From CAZUXY01 sp964624235 (GTDB lineage Bacteria; Spirochaetota; UBA4802; UBA5368): 23,619 nucleotides of DNA. The notes under the pieces are model-generated. The model worked only from the letters and a program-made list of their open reading frames with translations, was not told the origin of the DNA and ran no database searches. Below are positions 16,001 through 21,573 of this stretch, in pieces (positions within the stretch are counted from its first letter, which is position 1; each line of letters opens with the position of its first letter). The stretch lies in the NCBI GenBank assembly GCA_964624235.1, contig CAZUXY010000065.1:1-23619 (forward strand), given 5' to 3'. The translations under genes were made by a program, and so were the position numbers.

Positions 16001-16380
16001 ACCGGTCCAAGGAAGCGCTGCTCCCCGAGATGAAGCAGCTGCATGAAAGCGGTTACCGCCTGGTGGCCACGGAGGGAACCGCCCTCTTCCTCAACCGGCA
16101 CGGCGTCCCCTGCGAAAGGGTCTTCAAGGTGAGCGAGGGCAGGCCCAATATTACCGACCTGATCAAGAACGGGGAGATCGGCCTGGTGGTCAACACCCCT
16201 ACCGGGAAAATACCGAAATACGACGCCTTTACGATCAGACAGTCCGCTTTACGCCATCGTGTGCCGATAATAACTAATATATCGGCCGTGAAAGCGGCGG
16301 TGCAGGGACTCCTGGAGGTGAAGAAAAACCGCGACATTACCGTGCGTTCCCTGCAGGAGTATCATAAGGAGGTGGTGTAA
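13057..16380 (+). CDS. carB: Carbamoyl-phosphate synthase large subunit
   Basis: This 1107-residue enzyme makes carbamoyl phosphate from bicarbonate, ammonia and two ATP. It supplies pyrimidine and arginine synthesis and normally works with the glutaminase CarA. The start ATG 13057 gives the family N-terminus MPRRDDIRKILIIGSGPIVIGQ. A 48-base extension to ATG 13009 is not needed. The two synthetase halves are visible: first LGGTGGNI and EMNPRVSRSSALASKATG, then the repeat IMILGGGPNRIGQGIEFDYC, LGGRAMSII and EVNPRASRTVPFVSKATG. The last about 150 residues form an MGS-like allosteric domain. carA is not adjacent. The gene overlaps the pyrR ribosome-binding site and leads a carB-pyrR operon. Confidence 0.97.
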   Translation: MPRRDDIRKILIIGSGPIVIGQACEFDYSGSQACKALREEGYSVVLINSNPATIMTDPELADRTYIEPITPDVVEKIIARERPDAVLPTVGGQTALNVSLRLHETGVLEKYGVSLIGAGIDSIRKAEDRDLFKKSMVKIGLEVPDSGLASSVEEAAEVLDRIKLPIIIRPAFTLGGTGGNIVYNREDFVDLVRRGLDDSPIRQVLLEESVIGWKEFELEVMRDTRDNVVIVCSIENFDPMGIHTGDSITVAPQQTLTDREYQRLRDMAIEIIREIGVDTGGSNIQFAVNPADGRVMVIEMNPRVSRSSALASKATGFPIAKIAAKLAVGLTLDEISNDITRETPACFEPTIDYVVVKIPRWAFEKFEGADRRLGTQMKSVGEAMAIGRTFKEALQKAVRSLEIDRYGFGSDGDFRLDDAMKGLGARIETDTLEKGLINAGEDRLFYIERAFRAGWSVERIHQLTSIDPWFLGQLGEIIDAKKIFTETCGEHGMNPVNLRKMKETGFSDRQIGYLLNADEIERLHALGVPHNREVALALKKQEKEVRDYRYRHDILPGFRLVDTCGGEFEAYTPYYYSSYDEEDETRDSDRKKIMILGGGPNRIGQGIEFDYCCCHASFSLREEGIESIMVNSNPETVSTDYDTSDRLYFEPLTLEDILHIYRREKPDGVIVQFGGQTPLRLAKLLEENGVVIAGTSPDSIDRAEDRERFAEVVRKLNLRQPDNGIAFNEDDALRIAGEIGYPVLVRPSYVLGGRAMSIIYDEPSLAEYIATAVQLSPEHPILVDDYIEEAVEVDVDALCDGKHIYIGAIMEHIEQAGVHSGDSACIIPPLAINRLMMEEIKQAVEALALELKVVGLINIQFAIRDNLLYVLEVNPRASRTVPFVSKATGVPLAKAAVKLMLGKTLAELGLVSMKDTPYISVKEAVLPFSKFPGVDTILTPEMKSTGEVMGIATHFGEAFYKAELAAGDPLPMEGTIFLSINDRSKEALLPEMKQLHESGYRLVATEGTALFLNRHGVPCERVFKVSEGRPNITDLIKNGEIGLVVNTPTGKIPKYDAFTIRQSALRHRVPIITNISAVKAAVQGLLEVKKNRDITVRSLQEYHKEVV

Positions 16381-16382
16381 CG

Positions 16383-16919
16383 ATGGCAGACAGGGTTATC
16401 CTCTCCGGGTCCGACATAGATACGATCATCAGCGAAAACTCGGAGAAAATTCTGAGGGACACAGGCAACATCGACGATCTTGCGATCGTGGGCATACAGA
16501 CCAGGGGGGTCGAACTTGCCGGGAGGCTGAAAAAACGGCTGGAGTCACTCTCGGGGAAAAATATCCAGATGGGTGTGCTCGACATTACCTTTTACCGCGA
16601 CGACCTTGCCACGCGAGGGATGCTTCCGGCGATCAAGGAAACGCGGATCGAGTTCAACATCACGAAAAAGACCATACTGCTGGTCGACGACGTGCTTTTC
16701 ACCGGCAGGACCACCAAGGCGGCCCTTGAAACCCTTACCTCCTTCGGCAGGCCCAGGGCCATAAAACTGTTCGTTTTAATCGACAGGGGCAACAGGGAAC
16801 TCCCCATTCAGGCGGATTACTGCGGCCACCGCATCGAAACCAGGCTCCAGGACAAGGTCAGGGTGCGGCTGAAACCGATCGACGATGAGGGCGACCGGGT
16901 GATCCTCTCAAAGGAATAA
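16383..16919 (+). CDS. pyrR: PyrR bifunctional regulator/uracil phosphoribosyltransferase
   Basis: This 178-residue protein belongs to the type I phosphoribosyltransferase family. It has the PRPP-binding signature ILLVDDVLFTGRTTKAA at about residues 98-114, and the PyrR-type segments GIQTRGVELA near 37-46 and DITFYRDDL near 67-75. In Bacillus-type systems PyrR binds pyr mRNA with UMP and also converts uracil and PRPP to UMP. Whether it regulates here or only salvages uracil is open, because no PyrR-binding stem-loop is visible near carB. The ATG is 2 bases after the carB stop, and its AAGGAGG site lies inside carB, so the two are translationally linked. Confidence 0.93.
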   Translation: MADRVILSGSDIDTIISENSEKILRDTGNIDDLAIVGIQTRGVELAGRLKKRLESLSGKNIQMGVLDITFYRDDLATRGMLPAIKETRIEFNITKKTILLVDDVLFTGRTTKAALETLTSFGRPRAIKLFVLIDRGNRELPIQADYCGHRIETRLQDKVRVRLKPIDDEGDRVILSKE

Positions 16920-17192
16920 ACAATCAACAATTGACAGCCGTAAAACATCCTGCCTGCGGCCGCCCGCGTTGACTTTACGGTTGGTACATCCCCCGGTTGA
17001 ATCCATCGGCAGATCCATGACCTTTTATTGCGGTTCGGAAAGCTCACCTCATATCCGTTATGCAATGTTATTGCTTCCGTGCCGGCGCGGGTCCAGGCGG
17101 GAGGTATTTATATAATATTAACAATTTGTTTATTGGATCATTAATGCATGGTTGTTTATTTCCGGTGAAGAATAACTAAGGAAAGGTACTGT

Positions 17193-17723
17193 ATGATTCG
17201 TACACTGGTAAGCAATCTTGCCTATTATGATATCCTGCTCTGTCAAAAGGTAGCGGTACTGACAGGCAAGAGGTTTTTTGACCTTTTGATGAAATGGATA
17301 TCCAGAAGCGGTGACGGATACCTGTATGTTCCCGCGGGGGCGGTCCTGATCGCCGCCGACAGGGCTACGGGGCTTACGATACTTTTTGCGGGAGTCGCCG
17401 CTTTTGCGGTGATGATAGGCGTACAGAAGGGGATGAAGCACCTGGTGAAACGGGAAAGGCCTGGAGGTAAAGTTAAAGGGATCTCGTTCCTGGTGACGCC
17501 GCCCGATAAATTCAGTTTTCCCTCAGGCCATACCGCCGGCGCTTTCCTGATGGCCTCACTGGTCGGCGCTTTTTACGGGACGGCGGCCCTGCCGCTTTTT
17601 GCCTGGGCTTCCGCGGTGGGGTTTTCACGGGTCTATAACGGCGTGCATTATCCCACCGATGTGCTGACCGGATGCGCACTGGGTATCTGTTCGGCACGGT
17701 TGGGCCTTTTAATATTGATGTAA
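17193..17723 (+). CDS. PAP2-superfamily membrane phosphatase
   Basis: This 176-residue integral membrane enzyme has the complete PAP2 signature: K82-x6-R89-P90, P110-S-G-H113, and S145-R146-x5-H152-x3-D156. H113 and H152 are the expected phosphate-transfer residues. Hydrophobic segments lie at about 43-80, 112-140 and 155-176, giving a compact PAP2 of the undecaprenyl pyrophosphate phosphatase or lipid phosphate phosphatase kind. The active site would face the periplasm. The ATG is preceded by TAAGGAAAGG. The substrate (undecaprenyl pyrophosphate, phosphatidate or phosphatidylglycerol phosphate) cannot be chosen from sequence. It is followed by a terminator-like hairpin before the DUF89 gene. 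Confidence 0.88.
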   Translation: MIRTLVSNLAYYDILLCQKVAVLTGKRFFDLLMKWISRSGDGYLYVPAGAVLIAADRATGLTILFAGVAAFAVMIGVQKGMKHLVKRERPGGKVKGISFLVTPPDKFSFPSGHTAGAFLMASLVGAFYGTAALPLFAWASAVGFSRVYNGVHYPTDVLTGCALGICSARLGLLILM

Positions 17724-17761
17724 CCATCCGCACGCGGCCCCTCTGTTTTTCTAAAAACTTA

Positions 17762-17789
17762 TTGCCTCACACCGTTCCTGCCCTACTAT
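17762..17789 (+). promoter_or_regulatory. Candidate promoter of the DUF89 gene
   Basis: TTGCCT (17762-17767) and TACTAT (17784-17789) are separated by 16 bases and end where the terminator hairpin begins. A transcript starting about 6 bases downstream would include little or none of the 5' arm of that hairpin, so the hairpin would act only on read-through RNA from upstream. Confidence 0.35.
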
Positions 17790-17815
17790 GGCCCTGTTTA
17801 TCGAAGGGCCGTTTT
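17790..17815 (+). terminator. Terminator-like hairpin between the PAP2 and DUF89 genes
   Basis: GGCCCT (17790-17795) pairs perfectly with AGGGCC (17805-17810) around a 9-base loop, then GTTTT. It ends 13 bases before the DUF89 start codon, overlapping the approach to its ribosome-binding site (AAAGGA). It could terminate PAP2 transcripts, or act as an attenuator hairpin for DUF89. Confidence 0.55.
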
Positions 17816-17828
17816 AAAGGATTTAATA

Positions 17829-18719
17829 ATGAAAATAGCTCCGGAATGCTTTGAATGTTCACTGCGGCAGGTAACCGCCGTACTGGACAGGATGAATATC
17901 CCCCGGCGGGAGCGGCTGAAGTGCGTTCAGGAGGTGCTCGGTCTGCTTTCGCGGGTGGATACCGAAATGACTCCGCCGTCGGTCGCACGAGACTTTTATA
18001 CCCTGCTGGAACGGTTCACCGGGACCGCGGATCCTTACCGTGAAATCAAGAAAAACAGCAACGATGCGGTTTTGAAACTTTATCCCGCTATTATGGAAAG
18101 GATCAAAAAAGAAACCGACCCGCTCTCCGCGGCCCTGTGCGCATCCGCGGCCGGCAATATCATTGATTACGGCGCCATGAGAGGCGTAACCGATGGTGAT
18201 ATCATGGAATCCTTTGAAACCGCCCTGCGTTGCGGCATTGATCAGTCTTTTTACAGGGTGTTCCGGGAGGCCGTAACCGGAGAGCGGCGTGTACTCATCA
18301 TAGGGGACAACGCGGGCGAGATTGTGTTCGACAGGATCCTGGTCGAGATGCTGCCTTGCCGGGAACCGGTTTATGCGGTCCGGGGTGGACCCATCATAAA
18401 TGATGTCACCATGGAAGACGCCGTATATACCGGGATGGATACATCGGCGCGGATAATAAGTACAGGGGAGGTGCTGCCCGGAGTGGATTTCAGCGCTTCC
18501 TCAGAGGAGTTTCTTGATGCGGCGTCATCGGCGGACGTTATTATCGCCAAGGGACAGGGGAACCTTGAAACACTCTGGGACGAATCACTTGAGGGAAGGG
18601 TAAAACAGGGCGCCCATGTATTTTTTATTTTAAAGGTGAAATGCGGCGTGGTCGCCTCAATGCTTTCGAAAAAGACGGGTGATACCGCCTTTTTATACAA
18701 AAAAACAGGGACGGTTTAA
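17829..18719 (+). CDS. DUF89-family metal-dependent damage-control phosphatase
   Basis: This 296-residue protein of the DUF89/ARMT1-like family is of the short bacterial/archaeal type (AF1104-like). C7 and C10 form the N-terminal CxxC seen in that branch. The central GDNAGEIVFD (D160-N161) is the catalytic, metal-binding motif of the family. GPIINDVT and KGQGN complete the active site, where Asp/Asn residues bind Mn2+, Co2+ or Ni2+. Family members dephosphorylate damaged or excess phosphometabolites. The bacterial substrate is unknown here. The stop codon lies inside the loop of a terminator that serves the opposite-strand heat-shock genes. Confidence 0.87.
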   Translation: MKIAPECFECSLRQVTAVLDRMNIPRRERLKCVQEVLGLLSRVDTEMTPPSVARDFYTLLERFTGTADPYREIKKNSNDAVLKLYPAIMERIKKETDPLSAALCASAAGNIIDYGAMRGVTDGDIMESFETALRCGIDQSFYRVFREAVTGERRVLIIGDNAGEIVFDRILVEMLPCREPVYAVRGGPIINDVTMEDAVYTGMDTSARIISTGEVLPGVDFSASSEEFLDAASSADVIIAKGQGNLETLWDESLEGRVKQGAHVFFILKVKCGVVASMLSKKTGDTAFLYKKTGTV

Positions 18720-18729
18720 ACACCGTCCC
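18699..18729 (-). terminator. Intrinsic terminator of the Hsp20 operon overlapping the DUF89 stop
   Basis: Read on the minus strand, GGGACGGT (18729-18722) pairs with ACCGTCCC (18715-18708) around a 6-base loop, followed after TG by TTTTTTT (18705-18699). This is a strong intrinsic terminator. It lies downstream of the last heat-shock gene and over the stop codon of the convergent DUF89 gene. On the plus strand there is no T-run after the hairpin. Confidence 0.85.
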
Positions 18730-18756
18730 GCCATTACCCGAAAAACCGACTGATTG

Positions 18757-19134
18757 TTACGCAACCTGTATCTCGATCTTCCTGGGCTTTACTTTTTCAC
18801 TCTTGGGAAGCGTGAGCGTAAGCACGCCGTTTTCCAGGTTGGCCCTGATGTCACCGGTGTTGATGGCGTCCCCGATGGTGAAGCTCCTGTGGTAGTTGTA
18901 TAGCCTGAATTCACAGTATTTCAGGGAGTCTCCTTCGGTTCCGGCACTGATCTTCCCGTTGATCTCCAGCTGGTTGTTTTCCAGCGTGATATCCAGGTTC
19001 TCCTTCGTTACGCCGGGCATATCCGCTTTAACCACAAACTCGTTATCGGTTTCATAGATATCCGCCGTCGGAACGATGACCCGTTCTTCCTGCCTGTAAG
19101 CGTCTTTCTTCAGTTTCATGACATCGTTTGACAT
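18757..19134 (-). CDS. Small heat-shock protein, Hsp20/alpha-crystallin family (third gene)
   Basis: This 125-residue ATP-independent holdase has the alpha-crystallin domain: an ADIYETDNEFVVKADMPGV opening, ENNQLEINGK, and GVLTLTLPKSE near the C-terminus, with the A-x-x-x-G-V-L signature (ANLENGVL). The start is ATG 19134, which sits 7 bases after AAAGGAGG. The earlier in-frame ATG at 19140 is too close to that site, and longer extensions overlap the preceding gene. It lies 13 bases after the middle Hsp20 gene and before the terminator, so it is the last gene of the operon. It lacks a C-terminal I-x-I anchor. Confidence 0.9.
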   Translation of the reverse strand: MSNDVMKLKKDAYRQEERVIVPTADIYETDNEFVVKADMPGVTKENLDITLENNQLEINGKISAGTEGDSLKYCEFRLYNYHRSFTIGDAINTGDIRANLENGVLTLTLPKSEKVKPRKIEIQVA

Positions 19135-19147
19135 GATCATACCTCCT

Positions 19148-19561
19148 TTAGCTGATCGCGATCCTTCTGGGTTTCGCTTCTTCACTTTTCACGAGCTTTA
19201 TTGTGAGGATACCGTCTCTCAGGTTGGCGTCCACTTTGCCGGCATCCACCTTGTACGGGAGCTTGACTGATTTCTGGAATTTCCCGAAAGACCTCTCCCT
19301 GCGTATGTAGGTCTTGTCCCTGTCCACATCGCTCGGCTTTTCCCCTTCTATAACAATGCTGTTATCCAGCATTTGAATATTCAGGGAGTCGGCTTTTACG
19401 CCGGGGAGCAGCGCACTTATTTCCACGGTGTCGTTTCCCTCGTAGAGGTTTACGTAGGGGTATTCCACCCATCTACTGGTTACCGGGTGTTCTACGAAAA
19501 AGCGGTCTACCCAGTTCCTCAGGGAGAGCATATCGTCGAAAATATCATAGGTTGTAAACAT
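19148..19561 (-). CDS. Small heat-shock protein, Hsp20/alpha-crystallin family (second gene)
   Basis: This 137-residue Hsp20 has a short aromatic N-terminal arm (TYDIFDDMLSLRNWVDRFF), then an alpha-crystallin domain from about 37 to 130 with VEISALLPGVKADSL and ANLRDGILTIKL. It ends PRRIAIS, close to the I-x-I type C-terminal anchor used to build oligomers. The ribosome-binding site is AAGGAGG. It is 25 bases downstream of the first gene and may form mixed oligomers with its two neighbours. Confidence 0.92.
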   Translation of the reverse strand: MFTTYDIFDDMLSLRNWVDRFFVEHPVTSRWVEYPYVNLYEGNDTVEISALLPGVKADSLNIQMLDNSIVIEGEKPSDVDRDKTYIRRERSFGKFQKSVKLPYKVDAGKVDANLRDGILTIKLVKSEEAKPRRIAIS

Positions 19562-19586
19562 GGTTTTCCTCCTTGGTAAATTCTTA

Positions 19587-20039
19587 TTATTTCACGCTTA
19601 TCGGGATGCGTTTTTCCTTCGCTTCCTCGCTTCGGGGCATCTCAACGGTGAGCACCCCGTTGCGATAACGGGCGGTTATTTTGTCGGCTTTAATACCGGT
19701 TGGAAGACTTATAGAGCGGTAAAATGAACCGAAGCGCCTTTCCGACAGATGATACCGCTTGTTCTTTTCTTCCTTTTCCTCGCTTTTTACGCCCGATATA
19801 GTGAGATTTCCGTTCTGCACGGATACTGAAAGGTTTTTCTCCTCCAGGCCGGGGATTTCCGCCTTCACATAGATGGCCTTTTCATCTTCAGTCATATCAA
19901 TCTTAGGCATCCAATGAGACTCACCCATTGAAGAAGGCCCGATTGAGAAGAAATTGTCGAAGAAATGATCCATATCCTTTCTTAATGAATCGAAAGCAGT
20001 GATCTGATCATTTTTCCTGTTTGTTAATGCCCATCTCAT
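19587..20039 (-). CDS. Small heat-shock protein, Hsp20/alpha-crystallin family (first gene)
   Basis: This 150-residue Hsp20 is the first gene of the operon. Residues about 13-35 form an amphipathic N-terminal arm (FDSLRKDMDHFFDNFF). The alpha-crystallin domain follows (about 43-145) with VKAEIPGLEEKNLSV, RRFGSFYRSISLP and YRNGVLTVEMPRSE. It ends KRIPISVK, with the I-x-I anchor. The start is ATG 20039, 6 bases after AAAGGAGG. Upstream in-frame codons run into the CIRCE element. Expression is probably induced by heat or unfolded protein through HrcA. Confidence 0.94.
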   Translation of the reverse strand: MRWALTNRKNDQITAFDSLRKDMDHFFDNFFSIGPSSMGESHWMPKIDMTEDEKAIYVKAEIPGLEEKNLSVSVQNGNLTISGVKSEEKEEKNKRYHLSERRFGSFYRSISLPTGIKADKITARYRNGVLTVEMPRSEEAKEKRIPISVK

Positions 20040-20059
20040 GACTGACCTCCTTTTAACGT

Positions 20060-20096
20060 GGTTGTTAGCACTCAACCTTAATGAGTGCTAACAACC
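20060..20096 (-). promoter_or_regulatory. CIRCE element (HrcA operator)
   Basis: TTAGCACTC (20065-20073), nine bases, GAGTGCTAA (20083-20091) match the CIRCE consensus exactly. The perfect symmetry extends to 14 bases per arm (20060-20073 and 20083-20096). It lies between the promoter and the ribosome-binding site of the first Hsp20 gene, the position at which HrcA represses chaperone operons. hrcA itself is not in the window. Confidence 0.97.
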
Positions 20097-20098
20097 AT

Positions 20099-20127
20099 AA
20101 TTTACAATAAAATATTCTGATCGTCAA
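20099..20127 (-). promoter_or_regulatory. Sigma-70 type promoter of the Hsp20 operon
   Basis: On the minus strand, TTGACG (20127-20122), a 17-base spacer and TAAATT (20104-20099) form a good housekeeping promoter. The CIRCE element begins three bases downstream of the -10, so HrcA would cover the transcription start. This fits HrcA-repressed housekeeping promoters rather than a sigma-32 type. Confidence 0.8.
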
Positions 20128-20351
20128 GGGGTACGACGAATTTTTTTAATGCTGGTTTCGAGATTTTTTTTAAAAAAATGGGTAAAAGATACAGCCAGGG
20201 TTTTCTGCTATATTTATTTCGGTAGTTACTATACCTCTGAACCGGTCATTTCCGGAGAGTTTTTACGGCACAGTGGCATTTTTTCAACACATACCCTTTC
20301 TCATTTCTTACTATTGAAAAAGGTGATAATTTATGTTGCTTGACAGGCCCT

Positions 20352-20780
20352 TCACACCTCGGTGTCCACGTCTATGGAAATGCCCGACATGGCGCGGACG
20401 GGGCAGGCAATCTTGCACAGCCCGCAGGCCACGCACCTTTCAGGGGTGAATACCACCTCCATGGTGGCGCGGTCGATACAGAGGGCGTCGGTCCTGCACA
20501 CGGCGGTACAGGCGCCGCAATGAATGCATTTGTTTTCGTCGCGGTGGATTTTATCCGCCAGTTCTTCAACCTGCACCTCCTCCGCTTTCAGATACCTGAT
20601 CCCCTTGTCCAGCTCGTCCTTCTCGCCCTTGAGCTCAAGGATGAGCCTGCCTTCCTGTTTGGGCAGGATTTTCGCCTCGAGCACGTTGAAAACGATACGA
20701 TGTTCCGTCGCCAGTTTATAGATTATGGGTTTATACATGATATGCTGTTTGAAAATCAGCAGCACGTTTTTAGATTCCAT
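20352..20780 (-). CDS. NIL domain plus 2[4Fe-4S] ferredoxin (homocysteine synthesis partner)
   Basis: This is a 142-residue protein. The N-terminal NIL domain (about 8-75) is the ligand-binding fold also found after methionine ABC transporter ATPases. It is followed by a ferredoxin part with C85-x2-C88-x2-C91-x3-C95 and C116-x2-C119-x2-C122-x3-C126-P, which should bind two [4Fe-4S] clusters. The first motif lacks the usual proline after its last cysteine. The start ATG 20780 follows GAGGGAG by 6 bases. An ATG at 20795 is less well placed. This family is linked genetically with DUF39 to sulfur transfer for homocysteine in methanogens (MA1822-type) and sulfate reducers. Here it is the last gene of the three-gene cluster. 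Confidence 0.88.
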   Translation of the reverse strand: MESKNVLLIFKQHIMYKPIIYKLATEHRIVFNVLEAKILPKQEGRLILELKGEKDELDKGIRYLKAEEVQVEELADKIHRDENKCIHCGACTAVCRTDALCIDRATMEVVFTPERCVACGLCKIACPVRAMSGISIDVDTEV

Positions 20781-20853
20781 TGCATGCTCCCTCATACTGT
20801 TATTACACTGCGCGGCTTAAGCAAAACCTGTGCTCCCGAATAAAAGGCTTACG

Positions 20854-21570
20854 TCAGATCAGTTCGATATCACCCTGCAGAACGCTTTTTCCCCCCAATA
20901 CGATCATAACAGCGCGCACTCCCCCGATGCCCATGGCGTACTCGGCCGCCGATTCGAGGTCCGCTTCCGTGCGGGTCATGTTTCCGGCGAGCGTCGCCGC
21001 CGCGTCGGCAAGGGCCGCGTCGTTCGCGATAACGGTGGCCGCGTGGCTGCGGCCGAACGAAAGTGACGGGCCTATCCTCCCTGAAGAAGTGCATATGCCG
21101 CAGGGCGTTTTTCCCGGACGCAACACTATCCTCAGTTTTCCGCTAAAAGGTGAATTGCCCGCATACACCGCCATGATGACCGGCTCCGTAATGTGGAGCC
21201 ATATATCCCCGCCGTTCTCTACGATGAGCTCACGCGACCTTTCCGCCAGCCCCCTGCCCACGAACTCGGCCACCGCCCCTGCCACCGAAGCCATGGGGCC
21301 TACCCCGGCCCCGGTTGAAGCGGCGTACATGGTCTCAATCAGCGGATGTTCCCCGCCGGGTGACGACATGGGCGCCAGTGAGGTCATAAACTCCGGCACA
21401 CGTGAGATGTGCTCCCTGATCAGCATGCGCGCCTCCCTGGCGAGGATTTCGGTTTCTTTGCTCAGGTCGCGGCATGCGCGGACATAAAGGTCGGTACTCT
21501 CCGCTTTTATCCTGAAGGTATGCCATCGCGTGGTGGCGCTCAGGTCCCTGTAAAATCTTTCCGTATACAT
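20854..21570 (-). CDS. UPF0280 family protein (COG2122), ApbE-like
   Basis: This 238-residue protein is related to the ApbE fold. It has the family N-terminus ERFYR, a conserved GAGVGPMASVAG loop (about 88-99), VENGGDIW (about 117-124) and C157-G-I-C160-TSSGRIGPSLSFG. ApbE proteins transfer FMN to proteins, but UPF0280 members have not been shown to do so to my knowledge. The family co-occurs with DUF39 and NIL-ferredoxin proteins, and the proposed role is in homocysteine formation from sulfide. The cysteine pair could carry sulfur or bind a cluster, but that is inference. The start is 3 bases after the DUF39 stop, indicating coupled translation. A gap of 73 bases precedes the NIL-ferredoxin gene. 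Confidence 0.88.
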   Translation of the reverse strand: MYTERFYRDLSATTRWHTFRIKAESTDLYVRACRDLSKETEILAREARMLIREHISRVPEFMTSLAPMSSPGGEHPLIETMYAASTGAGVGPMASVAGAVAEFVGRGLAERSRELIVENGGDIWLHITEPVIMAVYAGNSPFSGKLRIVLRPGKTPCGICTSSGRIGPSLSFGRSHAATVIANDAALADAAATLAGNMTRTEADLESAAEYAMGIGGVRAVMIVLGGKSVLQGDIELI

Positions 21571-21573
21571 GGC

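Noticed and set aside
16938..16980. CCGTAAA/TTTACGG inverted repeat after pyrR as a terminator
   Set aside because: The loop is 29 bases and no T-run follows, so I do not call it a terminator.
20164..20178. T8A7 tract as a terminator or promoter element
   Set aside because: Simple homopolymer run with no stem and no gene end beside it.
20295..20323. CCTTTCTCA/TGAAAAAGG hairpin after the NIL-ferredoxin gene
   Set aside because: One mismatch and no T-run on the minus strand; AT-rich DNA makes chance pairing likely.
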